Shown: positions 15,242-23,290 of the stretch, piece by piece | How positions within the stretch are numbered: the first letter of the stretch is position 1 | Layout: the number at the start of each line of letters is the position of its first letter | Assembly (NCBI GenBank): GCA_002495525.1 | Contig: DAFS01000062.1 | Location: 1 to 23,941 of the forward strand | DNA length: 23,941 bases | Direction of reading: 5' to 3' | Origin: Euryarchaeota archaeon UBA89 | Lineage (GTDB): Archaea > Thermoplasmatota > Poseidoniia > Poseidoniales > Thalassarchaeaceae | Translations under genes and position numbers: made by a program | The notes under the pieces: model-generated | Seen by the model: only the letters and a program-made list of their open reading frames with translations | The model's database searches: none | Told to the model about the DNA's origin: nothing

Positions 15242-16066
15242 ATGGGACTATTAGAAAAGGCTGGCAATGTACAGACAGAAGAAAAAAAAGCTACAAAAGT
15301 AGTCAAGGCTGAAAAAGAGGCTGCAAAGTTCAATCAGGCTGTTGCAAAGGCTGCTAAGAAAGAGGAACCTTCTCCAAAAGAATCTAAGAAGGCTGCTAAA
15401 GTTAAGAAGGCTAAAAAAGCAAAGAAAGTAAAAACTCCGAGAGCTAAAAAAGAGCGTATTTTAAAGGAGTTTCCGGATGGATTTGATGAAGCTAACAAGG
15501 CACGTGCATGGTTTCGTACGTTAGTTGACCTTGCTGTAAACTTTTCATTATTTTCGTTCTACCTTTTAACTAATATTGTTGCTGGAGGTGCTTCAGATTT
15601 AACATATGTATTGATTCTAAGCTTAATTTTACCTCTTTTCAATTTAGTCTTCATGCCATACAAGACTGGAAGAACTGTCGGTCAATGGATAACAACAACA
15701 CGGTATGTTAATTCACGTGGAAAAAATCCGCCGTTTCTATACCATCTTTTGAAGAGTTCTCCAGTAATTTCTTATCTGTCTGGTGCGGGAGCATTTCTTG
15801 TTCTTATATCTGCATCTACAGAGTGGACTAGCGGAATGATTGGAGTTGTAGTAACTCTACTACTTCTTTTCTTGTTAGTTCCAGGAGATTGGCTATTCAA
15901 GAAGTTCCATCATCAATCTTTTGGAATATGGGAGTTCCTATTCGGTGGTGTTTGGAATGCTAGGGCGCAAAAAGGTGAAGGTGGTACTGGAAATAAATTA
16001 TTCCAGAGACTAGAATCATTAAGCGATTACACAGAGTCTAAAGGATGGCTTGAAGATAAAGAATAA
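15242..16066 (+). CDS. RDD-like membrane protein with a Lys/Ala-rich N-terminal tail
   Basis: 274 residues. The first 75 are highly basic and low complexity (KKAAKVKKAKKAKKVKTPRA), like histone H1 tails or ribosome/DNA-binding extensions. Hydrophobic segments follow: LVDLAVNFSLFSFYLLTNIV, LTYVLILSLILPLFNLVFM, VISYLSGAGAFLVLISA and IGVVVTLLLLFLLVPGDWLF. Between the second and third is KTGRTVGQWITTTRYVNSRG, which resembles the GxTxGxxxxxxRVV loop of RDD-family proteins. The start of the membrane domain (ARAWFRTLVDLAV) also has the RDD-style Arg and Asp. The basic tail is expected to be cytoplasmic. Function unknown; the RDD assignment is tentative. Confidence 0.7.
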   Translation: MGLLEKAGNVQTEEKKATKVVKAEKEAAKFNQAVAKAAKKEEPSPKESKKAAKVKKAKKAKKVKTPRAKKERILKEFPDGFDEANKARAWFRTLVDLAVNFSLFSFYLLTNIVAGGASDLTYVLILSLILPLFNLVFMPYKTGRTVGQWITTTRYVNSRGKNPPFLYHLLKSSPVISYLSGAGAFLVLISASTEWTSGMIGVVVTLLLLFLLVPGDWLFKKFHHQSFGIWEFLFGGVWNARAQKGEGGTGNKLFQRLESLSDYTESKGWLEDKE

Positions 16067-16081
16067 TTGATTTCAAGATTG

Positions 16082-16095
16082 TTTTTTTCCTTTCA
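16082..16095 (+). terminator. Poly-T tract after the RDD-like gene (candidate terminator)
   Basis: A run of seven T followed by CC-TTT lies 16 bases after the stop of the RDD-like gene on the coding strand, the classic archaeal terminator form. It may end the priS operon transcript before the next small gene. Confidence 0.5.
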
Positions 16096-16148
16096 AAATA
16101 TTCTTTCTAAAAACACGAGTTCAAAAACAATGTTCAATAGGGTTAATT

Positions 16149-16421
16149 GTGTCATTAATAGATTTTTTATTAGCTCCTAGAAAAGATCACAGGGGATGGA
16201 ACACTCCTAATGAAGCATCAAGAATATTGCTTATATTTGTTTTAGTCATTGTATCTTATTGGGCTTGGCCAATATCAGACGGAATGATTTACATGTGGCT
16301 AACAATAATTATTATGGTTTCAACTTTTATCCTTTCTATAGGTTGGTTAATCTTATCATATGCCAGTCAAAACAGAGAATCTAGAAAATTAACTCCATCT
16401 GTTGGAAAAAAACAATCTTAA
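16149..16421 (+). CDS. Small two-TM membrane protein
   Basis: 90 residues from GTG 16149 (SLIDFLLAPRKDHRGWNTPN). Two hydrophobic segments are visible, ILLIFVLVIVSYWAWPIS and MWLTIIIMVSTFILSIGWLI, followed by a polar basic tail. No family recognised. The GTG start rests only on being the first start codon in the frame after the terminator-like T tract. Confidence 0.6.
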   Translation: MSLIDFLLAPRKDHRGWNTPNEASRILLIFVLVIVSYWAWPISDGMIYMWLTIIIMVSTFILSIGWLILSYASQNRESRKLTPSVGKKQS

Positions 16422-16426
16422 TGATT

Positions 16427-16660
16427 TCATAATGGTGTTTTAATTCCAATAGCACGAACTACACACCAACCTGCCCTTGCTTCCCACATTGCAAATACTC
16501 CTCCAATTATACTTCCACTAACTAATAGCCAATAGGATTCAAATGAAAGAGTCCCCAAATTTACTAAAATAGCTAATATTAAACCAGCTAATATCGCAAA
16601 AATACCTGTAAGTAAGCGTACAGCTCTACCTTTAGCATCAATATTGCAAGTACGATCCAT
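16427..16660 (-). CDS. DUF2892-like small membrane protein with conserved cysteines
   Basis: 77 residues, ATG at 16660. The opening MDRTCNIDAKGRAVRLLTGI is the pattern of DUF2892 (YgaP C-terminal-like) proteins: a short polar head with an xxRxxRxxxG turn before the first TM. Two TM segments follow (TGIFAILAGLILAILVNL and YWLLVSGSIIGGVFAMW), and the end EARAGWCVVRAIGIKTPL carries the second conserved cysteine. In bacteria such domains are often fused to, or near, rhodanese sulfurtransferases; no rhodanese is next to it here. It is convergent with the small two-TM gene (5-base gap). Confidence 0.7.
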   Translation of the reverse strand: MDRTCNIDAKGRAVRLLTGIFAILAGLILAILVNLGTLSFESYWLLVSGSIIGGVFAMWEARAGWCVVRAIGIKTPL

Positions 16661-16760
16661 GTTTTGTGTTCAGGACGACAGCATATGAATGCGTGTTTTT
16701 ATTATTAATTTGAATATCATCTCCGTTTTGACATTAAACAGAGTTATTGGGGTATTAGGA

Positions 16761-16768
16761 TATATTTA
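16761..16768 (+). promoter_or_regulatory. Candidate TATA box for the multi-TM gene at 16807
   Basis: TATATTTA lies 39 bases upstream of the ATG at 16807, in the 146-base divergent gap. The placement fits an archaeal TATA box about 25-30 bases before a transcript with a short leader. It was found by eye and is not scored. Confidence 0.35.
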
Positions 16769-16806
16769 CACCATTTATTTAATGAAAGGTTAGTATTGGG
16801 ATTGTC

Positions 16807-17898
16807 ATGGCTGCAAGTCTTGAATCCACTGTAGTAGCAGTTTTGGTTCTCCTTTCTCCACTTTTTTTGGCTACTCCTCTATCTTTTGCTTGGAAGTGGT
16901 GGACTGGAATGGAGCCAGAACATGAACACTACAGAGAAAAAGTACGAGTAGTTCTTGACTCAGGTATTCCACTCAGCAGATACCGTCCAGAATTAGATGC
17001 AGAGGCAAGAAAGGTGTATCTTGATCCTGATCGCCAAGCAAGGATTGAATCAGATCTGCTAAATCCTTTAGGTGTTACACATTTTATCCTATTCCCTGCT
17101 TTAATTGCTTGGCCTATTCTAGTTCCATTTTCTATTATCATCGGATTATTAGCTTGGTTCCCACTGAAAATATTTGAATGGATTCTAATCGAGAAAAAGG
17201 TACTTCTCATAATTGCTAATTTAGTTAAGAAAGCAAATCGATGGGAGATTATTGGAATACCTAGGTCCGATATCGGAATTAAGACATCTGATAGAATTTT
17301 GTCATCAATCCATCGCATGCCAATTACAGTTTTCCTAGGTCTTTTTTCTTATTTATTAATATTGAATCTACATTGGCTAGCCGGTTTTAGTATTAAGAAT
17401 ACAATACTCCTTTCCTCTTTACTTTACATTATATTAGTTTCATTTATTTCGGTTATCAGGGCTGCAACAGCAAGTGCACTTTCTTTTGCAGACATTCCAA
17501 AGAGAAAAGTAATTCCAATGGATAGTTTAGTAGAATCTTGGATGGCACCTTGGGTAGGTGTAGGATTGGTCTTCTTCCTTGTAAGGCAACTAACATTCTC
17601 TTACAAAGCGATACGTTCAGATACGCTTTTTGTCGACCCAATAATCTTTTCACTGTCTATCTTGTTAGTATTGTATACTGCAACAATCATCGGCCTAATG
17701 ATTGAGGTTACATTTTTTAGAAATCGTGCCAATGATGTAAGGACAAAATTCCAACATCAAGTTATTGATGTACATAATCCTAGATTGTATTTATTTACAC
17801 AACATCTTGGCGATCTAAAAATTTCTCCTTTGATGTCATTAGATGAGTGGTTGCAGAAGAAGGAGAGTTTCGACTCAACTGATTTCGATAACATCTAG
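16807..17898 (+). CDS. Multi-TM membrane protein of unknown function
   Basis: 363 residues, ATG at 16807. A first TM (VVAVLVLLSPLFLATPLSFA) is followed by a soluble loop of about 65 residues, rich in charge (EHEHYREKVRVVLDSGIPLS, YRPELDAEARKVYLDPDRQA). Then come a hydrophobic pair (FILFPALIAWPILVPFSIII onward), two more around 170-218, and two around 245-300 (GVGLVFFLVRQL; IIFSLSILLVLYTATIIGLM). A soluble tail of about 60 residues ends the protein. No transporter signature or catalytic motif is visible to me. Its last 24 bases overlap the convergent ygfZ-like gene. Confidence 0.75.
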   Translation: MAASLESTVVAVLVLLSPLFLATPLSFAWKWWTGMEPEHEHYREKVRVVLDSGIPLSRYRPELDAEARKVYLDPDRQARIESDLLNPLGVTHFILFPALIAWPILVPFSIIIGLLAWFPLKIFEWILIEKKVLLIIANLVKKANRWEIIGIPRSDIGIKTSDRILSSIHRMPITVFLGLFSYLLILNLHWLAGFSIKNTILLSSLLYIILVSFISVIRAATASALSFADIPKRKVIPMDSLVESWMAPWVGVGLVFFLVRQLTFSYKAIRSDTLFVDPIIFSLSILLVLYTATIIGLMIEVTFFRNRANDVRTKFQHQVIDVHNPRLYLFTQHLGDLKISPLMSLDEWLQKKESFDSTDFDNI

Positions 17899-18759
17899 TT
17901 CATCAGATTTTAGTGTGTAATCATCTATCTTGATTATTTCTTCTAATTCATTGATTATTAAGAATCCAGTATTACCAACACTTGTTGTAATGTTAACTTT
18001 ACGTCCATTTTCTGAAATATATTTCCCTAATTGTATTTCTTTATCTGAATTAAATCTCAATATTTTCTTTTTTAATTTCCCTCTACTTTCTAATCTTGCA
18101 TGAATCTCTTGACCCGGATAACATCCTTTTTTTAAATCAACGAATTTATCTAGCCCTAGTTCAGATGGTAGGAGATTATGCTTATATTCACTAAATGATA
18201 ATATTCCATTAGAAACTCTGTAATCAACCCATTCCTCTATTCCTAATTTCTTGCATTCCGAACTAAAATTATCGATCATGAATCTATCAATCTCACTAGT
18301 TTTAATAATTATATCAATTTTTATTTTTCCTTTATGTATTGATTTCTTAAAGTAATTTTCTCCCCAATTTTGCCAATTATTATCATTTTTCCCGTTATGT
18401 TCCCCAGGGATAATTTTGACTAAATCTTCCTCTGAACCGATAATAGAAATTTTTGATAAAATATTATCTCCATTCATTATACGAACATCTTCATTCCAGT
18501 GGATACCAGAAACAATTAATTTTCTAGTATTTTCTGCTACTTCTGAGTTTCCTAAAAGTAACAGTTGTTCTTGAACACGTAAAATCTGTAGTGAGTCAGT
18601 TATCCTGCCATTCGCATTACAAATCAAAGTATCAATACTTTCTAAATTAGAAATTGATATAATATTTGATGTTATTAATCTGTTAATATGTTCTATACAA
18701 TTTTTCCCTTCAGCAACAGTTATGCTGCAATTATGGACGAAAAAATCTTTGTCCGCCAT
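17875..18759 (-). CDS. ygfZ: YgfZ/IBA57-like folate-binding Fe-S assembly factor
   Basis: A GcvT-fold protein of about 294 residues from ATG 18759. The family-defining signature is KKGCYPGQEIHARLESRGK (Cys213 in this numbering), the K-G-C-Y-x-G-Q-E motif of YgfZ and mitochondrial IBA57. IBA57/YgfZ help mature certain 4Fe-4S proteins together with A-type carriers, using a folate. The N-terminal two thirds are diverged and Asn/Ile/Lys-rich, with only the outline of the family (for example NANGRITDSLQILR). The start lies four bases after the stop of the A-type carrier gene, so the pair is one operon. An upstream in-frame ATG at 18804 would overlap that gene and is less likely. GcvT itself is excluded by the KGCYPGQE motif and the lack of neighbouring glycine-cleavage genes. 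Confidence 0.88.
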   Translation of the reverse strand: MADKDFFVHNCSITVAEGKNCIEHINRLITSNIISISNLESIDTLICNANGRITDSLQILRVQEQLLLLGNSEVAENTRKLIVSGIHWNEDVRIMNGDNILSKISIIGSEEDLVKIIPGEHNGKNDNNWQNWGENYFKKSIHKGKIKIDIIIKTSEIDRFMIDNFSSECKKLGIEEWVDYRVSNGILSFSEYKHNLLPSELGLDKFVDLKKGCYPGQEIHARLESRGKLKKKILRFNSDKEIQLGKYISENGRKVNITTSVGNTGFLIINELEEIIKIDDYTLKSDELDVIEIS

Positions 18760-18763
18760 ATTA

Positions 18764-19150
18764 TCAACCAAAAGATTGACCGCAACCACATTCTCTAGAT
18801 GCATTAGGATTAGTGATATTGAATCCTCCTCCCATTAATGTATCTTTGAAATCTAATTCTAAACCGTTTAGAAGTGAACTGTCTCCATTATGAATGTAAA
18901 CCTCTACCCCTTCAAAACTTTGTATTTGGAAGTTTTGAGCATCAGGTTTCTCAATTATTTTCATATCATACAAGTAACCAGAACAACCTCCAGATTGTGC
19001 ACTAATGACGAGGCAGTGGGTTTCTTCATCACCTTGCATTGTTTTTTTCATTTGGTTTATTGCATTTTCTGTAACTGTTATTCTTACATTTACAACTTCT
19101 GTTTGAGTAATAACTGGTAGGGAGAAGCCTTCTCCGCCTAGAATGCCCAT
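18764..19150 (-). CDS. erpA: A-type iron-sulfur carrier (IscA/ErpA/HesB family)
   Basis: Carries and delivers Fe-S clusters to target proteins. It is 128 residues from ATG 19150. The three ligand cysteines are C56 in SGGCSGYLYDM and C121/C123 in RECGCGQSFG, the canonical C-x64-C-x-C. VRITVTENAINQMKKTM is the usual N-terminal strand-helix, and FKDTLMGGGFNITNPNAS precedes the last pair. The first 20 residues (MGILGGEGFSLPVITQTEVV) are extra, so a later start is possible, but no better in-frame ATG lies before the conserved region. It is directly followed by the YgfZ-like gene, and divergent from fdhD with a 90-base gap. Confidence 0.93.
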   Translation of the reverse strand: MGILGGEGFSLPVITQTEVVNVRITVTENAINQMKKTMQGDEETHCLVISAQSGGCSGYLYDMKIIEKPDAQNFQIQSFEGVEVYIHNGDSSLLNGLELDFKDTLMGGGFNITNPNASRECGCGQSFG

Positions 19151-19240
19151 GTTACGTTGAAACAGTAGGGCTATATGAATAATCGTGTATCAGCGCATTA
19201 CAACCTATGGTAACATAAGATATGTACACATCCGCAAGCC

Positions 19241-20050
19241 ATGGAGGGCCTAACTGATGTACCCGCAAAATGGATCACTTCTGAAGGGGTAAGGAAAGGT
19301 ACAGATACTATCTGCGTTGAAGAAGCACTTTCTATATCAGTTTCAAATGGAAGTGAAATCAGTTTCTCTTTGGGCGTTACTATGAGAACTCCGGGAAGCG
19401 ATATTCATTTAGTAACCGGTCTTTTATTTTCTGAGGGTGTAATCAATTCATATGAACAAATTATTGATTACATAATCAATGATGATAAAATACAGGTAAT
19501 TGTATCTGATATTGACGAGAGAACAGTTTCTGATTTTAATCGTAGAAATACTTCAACAGCCTCTTGTGGTGTTTGTGGGAAAGAGTCGATATCTAATCTT
19601 CTTCATATCAGTGGGCCAGAAATCTCAGAAAAATTTAGTATCAATTCATCTATAATAAGTCAAAGTATTGAACAATTACGCAGTCAGCAAAAATTATTTC
19701 ATGATACAGGGGGGACTCATGCCTGCGGGTTATTTGACAAAAATGGCAATTTATTGTTTATAGGTGAAGATATTGGAAGACATAATGCAATGGATAAATT
19801 GGTTGGAAATGTAATGTCAATATCTAATGAAATTTTTTTTGATAGTTTCATAATTTTTTCCGGAAGACTTTCATTTGAGTTAGTGCACAAAGCTAGGAGG
19901 GCAGGAATTTGCATACTAGTTTCAATAGGTGCCCCCAGTAGCCTGGCAATCGATATCGCAGTTGAACATGGGTTAACAATTGTAGGTTTTGCTAAGAATA
20001 ATAGTATGACAGTTTATACAGGTCGCACCCGTATCACAAATAGTGAGTAA
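19241..20050 (+). CDS. fdhD: Formate dehydrogenase accessory sulfurtransferase
   Basis: FdhD passes sulfur from a cysteine desulfurase to the molybdenum of bis-MGD enzymes, which is needed for their activity. It is 269 residues from ATG 19241. STASCGVCGKES holds the sulfur-transfer Cys pair (C109 and C112). Other landmarks are a front-half VEEALSISVSNG, HLVTGLLFSEGVI, GTHACGLFDKNGNLLFIGED, IGRHNAMDKLVG, FSGRLSFELVHKARRAGI and VSIGAPSSLAIDIA. It is followed 14 bases later by its likely client on the same strand. Confidence 0.95.
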   Translation: MEGLTDVPAKWITSEGVRKGTDTICVEEALSISVSNGSEISFSLGVTMRTPGSDIHLVTGLLFSEGVINSYEQIIDYIINDDKIQVIVSDIDERTVSDFNRRNTSTASCGVCGKESISNLLHISGPEISEKFSINSSIISQSIEQLRSQQKLFHDTGGTHACGLFDKNGNLLFIGEDIGRHNAMDKLVGNVMSISNEIFFDSFIIFSGRLSFELVHKARRAGICILVSIGAPSSLAIDIAVEHGLTIVGFAKNNSMTVYTGRTRITNSE

Positions 20051-20053
20051 ATA

Positions 20054-20060
20054 GAGGTGA
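20054..20060 (+). promoter_or_regulatory. Strong Shine-Dalgarno GAGGTGA before the oxidoreductase
   Basis: GAGGTGA ends 4 bases before the ATG at 20065 and sits just after the fdhD stop. It complements the archaeal 16S 3' end and is among the clearest ribosome binding sites in the window, supporting the start and an operon with fdhD. Confidence 0.65.
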
Positions 20061-20064
20061 CAAA

Positions 20065-22347
20065 ATGGGAGAAGAAATTAATCCATTGACTCCTTTGGAA
20101 GATCAACCTCCAAATTTGAGTTCTCCAAAGAACTCTGCTGCTGGTATACCTGCTGTGATTTCCACAATGAAATATGGTTTCAAAAATATGGGAGTAATTA
20201 ATTCAATTACTAAATTATCCAAAGTAAATGACTTCCATGGCTTTGATTGTCCAGGATGTGCTTGGCCCGATCCCGATTCTCATCGTTCTTTTGCAGAATT
20301 CTGTGAAAATGGAGCTAAAGCTGTTTCTGATGAGGCAACTAAGAATAGAGCTGATAGAAATTTTTGGTCAAAATGGTCAGTATCAGAACTCTCTGAAAAG
20401 TCTGATCATTGGCTCAATTCACAGGGTAGATTGACAGAACCAATGATACTTAATCCTGATTCGAACTATTATGAACCAATATCTTGGAATGATGCCTTTG
20501 ATATCATTGCTGATAATTTAGTCTCATTAGATAATCCAGATGAGGCTATATTCTATACTTCCGGAAGAACCAGTAATGAAGCTGCTTTCTTATGGCAATT
20601 ATTGGCGAGAAGATACGGTACTAATAATCTTCCAGATTGTTCTAATATGTGCCATGAATCTTCAGGAGTTGCTTTAAATGAGTCAATAGGTATTGGTAAA
20701 GGAACAGTCACTTTAGAAGATTTCAACTCTGCAGAACTAATAATTGTAGTTGGGCAGAATCCTGGAACTAATCACCCTAGAATGTTGACTGCATTGAGAG
20801 ATGCCAAGAAAAAAGGAGCATCGATTATTAGTATAAATCCTCTTACTGAAACTGGAATGAAAAAATTCAAGCATCCTCAAAATCCAATAGAAATGCTAGG
20901 TTTCGGTTCAACAATTGCAGACAAGCATCTCAAAGTTAAAATTAATTCTGATCAAGCACTTTTCCGTGCCTTTTCAAAGTCTGTGATTGAATCAGATAAT
21001 ATAGATAAAAATTTCATTGATAAATACACTAATGGTTATGATGATTATAGAAAAGTAGTTATTAAATCAGATTTTAATGATATTTCTGATATAACTGGGG
21101 TTTCATTACAAGAAATTTTAGATGTAGGAAAAAAAGTCTCAAAATCAAAATCAACAATAGTTTGCTGGGCCATGGGAATAACTCAACACAAAAATTCTGT
21201 TTCTACAATTCAAGAAATTGTAAATTTTCTTCTTCTTGGTGGTAATATCGGTAAAAAAGGAGCAGGTGTTTGCCCGGTAAGAGGTCATTCAAATGTTCAA
21301 GGTGATAGAACAGTTGGAATTAATCACCAGCCCTCTTCAATTTTCATAGATAGTCTAGAAAAATCTACTGGAATTAGGAGTCCGGAAAAACATGGTTTTG
21401 ACTCAGTTGAAGCGGTTAAAGCGATGGAAAATGGTCACGGGAAAGTTTTCTTGGCCATGGGTGGTAATTTTCTTTCTGCAATGTCTGACACAAATAGAAC
21501 ATCATCTGCGCTAAAAAATTGTAATTTGACAGTTCATATTTCCACAAAACCAAACAGATCTCATTTAGTAACTGGTAAGATTGGCCTTATTTTACCGTGT
21601 TTAGGGCGTACTGAAGAAGATATTTCTAAAATAGCAGGTAAGCAATTTGTTTCAGTTGAGAATTCAATGGGGATTGTGCATTCTTCCACAGGTACTTTCA
21701 AGCCAGCTAGTGACAAATTAATTTCTGAGCCAGCCATAGTTTCGGGGATTGCTGGTGCTCTGGAATCGAGATTAGAAAGGAGTGGACTTCCATGGAAGAA
21801 TCTATCTGATAACTATAATTTAATCCGAGAATTAATAGAAAATACAATACCGGGATTTGAAGATTATAATGTCAGAATTAAATCTAAATCTGGTTTTTAT
21901 TTACCTAATCCTCCTAGGGATTCTCGTACTTTTAAGACTAAAAATGGATTAGCAAATTTCATTACTAGTGATATTACTTATGCTAGATCATTAGATAAAT
22001 TTATGATGATGACTATCAGATCACATGATCAATATAACACCACTATATATGGCCTAGATGATAGATATAGAGGTATCAAAAACGGTCGCCGTGTAGTTCT
22101 TATGAACAATAATGATATTATCAATCTTGGTTTATCTAAAGGTTCCATGGTAGATTTGTGTTCTGAAATGAATTCGGGCGAAGTAGTTTCTCCCAAGTGG
22201 TTTGTAGTCCCATATGAAATTCCTGAAGGTAACGTGGCAACTTATTTCCCTGAATCCAATATTCTTATTCCTTTGGATAGTGTTGCCGATAGAAGTAATA
22301 CTCCTACTAGCAAATCAGTACCAATTTCGATTACTAAATCTAATTAA
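20065..22347 (+). CDS. Molybdopterin oxidoreductase, YdeP/FdhF-type (formate dehydrogenase alpha-like)
   Basis: A bis-MGD oxidoreductase of 760 residues. FDCPGCAWPDPDSHRSFAEF with CENGAKAV gives C62, C65 and C80, the conserved N-terminal Cys set of the YdeP-type branch, which is a probable Fe-S site. NLPDCSNMCHESSGVALNES contains C196 in the position of the metal-ligand Cys/Sec. IIVVGQNPGTNHPRML, CWAMGITQHKNSVSTIQE, GGNIGKKGAGVCPVRGHSNV and QGDRTVGI are typical of the family. A C-terminal MopB-binding domain follows (TIRSHDQYNTTIYGLDDRYR). Family members include E. coli YdeP and formate dehydrogenase-like proteins. No separate electron-transfer or quinone subunit is adjacent, so the electron partner and substrate are unknown; formate is plausible because of FdhD. 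Its last four bases overlap the convergent gene. Confidence 0.92.
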   Translation: MGEEINPLTPLEDQPPNLSSPKNSAAGIPAVISTMKYGFKNMGVINSITKLSKVNDFHGFDCPGCAWPDPDSHRSFAEFCENGAKAVSDEATKNRADRNFWSKWSVSELSEKSDHWLNSQGRLTEPMILNPDSNYYEPISWNDAFDIIADNLVSLDNPDEAIFYTSGRTSNEAAFLWQLLARRYGTNNLPDCSNMCHESSGVALNESIGIGKGTVTLEDFNSAELIIVVGQNPGTNHPRMLTALRDAKKKGASIISINPLTETGMKKFKHPQNPIEMLGFGSTIADKHLKVKINSDQALFRAFSKSVIESDNIDKNFIDKYTNGYDDYRKVVIKSDFNDISDITGVSLQEILDVGKKVSKSKSTIVCWAMGITQHKNSVSTIQEIVNFLLLGGNIGKKGAGVCPVRGHSNVQGDRTVGINHQPSSIFIDSLEKSTGIRSPEKHGFDSVEAVKAMENGHGKVFLAMGGNFLSAMSDTNRTSSALKNCNLTVHISTKPNRSHLVTGKIGLILPCLGRTEEDISKIAGKQFVSVENSMGIVHSSTGTFKPASDKLISEPAIVSGIAGALESRLERSGLPWKNLSDNYNLIRELIENTIPGFEDYNVRIKSKSGFYLPNPPRDSRTFKTKNGLANFITSDITYARSLDKFMMMTIRSHDQYNTTIYGLDDRYRGIKNGRRVVLMNNNDIINLGLSKGSMVDLCSEMNSGEVVSPKWFVVPYEIPEGNVATYFPESNILIPLDSVADRSNTPTSKSVPISITKSN

Positions 22348-23261
22348 TATTTTTCAATATTTATCTTGGGCTTTCTAATCCTTATTATTGATGATGTGAA
22401 TAGTAGAATGACTAAAATTGCCATCAAAATATTCCATTTAATTATTATTTTAAAAATAATTATAATAGTAAATGAAATAGATATTAACCCTAGTAACATT
22501 AGGTGCAACACTGGTCCACCGCTAAGTCTTGGATCTAGGAAATTATAGATATAAACTCCTGCAAAATGTGCATATATTCTTGCCCATCCGACATACATTA
22601 TTCCAAAAATAATTGGAAATACAAAATATCTCCAATCAATCTCAATATTATTTATTACTAATGCCATAGCTAATAATATGACATTGAAATTATGCATTAC
22701 AATCTCATACCAATAAAATAAATGATCAATATTATTTTCTTTCGATATTTCATTATCAATCATGTGAAATGTGACAATAGATGTAACTAATATTGCACAA
22801 CTGTATGTAGTTGCAAATAGGATGGGGGCTGAAACTAATATCCAATCCGGAACTTCTTTTCCTGAGATATCTATCCAAGAGATAGTTGCTAAAATTATGA
22901 AAGTAATTCCAAATAGTCCGAAATGCCACATTGTAAATGCTGCAAGGCGTGTTAATCCACTAGAATGTCGTTTTCGATTCTTTTTTTCAAGGAAATATAA
23001 TGGATAATCGGGAGAACCTTTTGGATCTAAAACGACCCAAGATAGTGTAAATATACTCAGTATCGCGCAAATAGACCTAAATATTGCTAGAAGTTCATTT
23101 GAAACATATTTTGATGTGACTAATGATTTAATTTCTGGAGTCTGAAAGATATCTTTATTGAAATATAAAAAAATTAATGAGGAGAACATTACAATGATTG
23201 TTGTAATTGCTGTCTCTATGGTCTTATCTTTTTTTCCATAAAGTAATAATCCACTGAACAT
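22344..23261 (-). CDS. Multi-TM membrane protein of unknown function
   Basis: 305 residues with about eight hydrophobic segments and very AT-rich codons (Ile/Asn/Lys rich). Segments include TTIIVMFSSLIFLYF, LLAIFRSICAILSIFTLSWV, LFGITFIILATISWI, WILVSAPILFATTYSCAILV, FNVILLAMALVI, WRYFVFPIIFGIMYVGW, LHLMLLGLISISFTIIII and ILMAILVILLFTSSII. The pattern HNFNVI, then GWARIYAHFAGVYIYNFLD, is loosely like FAR-17a/AIG1 or Pr6Pr-type membrane proteins, but this is only a weak impression. It follows the TPR gene after 29 bases on the same strand. Confidence 0.7.
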   Translation of the reverse strand: MFSGLLLYGKKDKTIETAITTIIVMFSSLIFLYFNKDIFQTPEIKSLVTSKYVSNELLAIFRSICAILSIFTLSWVVLDPKGSPDYPLYFLEKKNRKRHSSGLTRLAAFTMWHFGLFGITFIILATISWIDISGKEVPDWILVSAPILFATTYSCAILVTSIVTFHMIDNEISKENNIDHLFYWYEIVMHNFNVILLAMALVINNIEIDWRYFVFPIIFGIMYVGWARIYAHFAGVYIYNFLDPRLSGGPVLHLMLLGLISISFTIIIIFKIIIKWNILMAILVILLFTSSIIRIRKPKINIEKY

Positions 23262-23290
23262 ATTAGTTTCACTAATTCCTTAGTATTTTT

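Noticed and set aside
16661..16806. Possible RNA gene in the largest intergenic gap (146 bases)
   Set aside because: It is AT-rich with no cloverleaf or stable hairpin that I can see; a divergent promoter region explains it.
16929..17318. 129-residue open frame on the minus strand
   Set aside because: It lies wholly inside the multi-TM gene on the other strand, with a composition mirrored from that gene and no recognisable motif.
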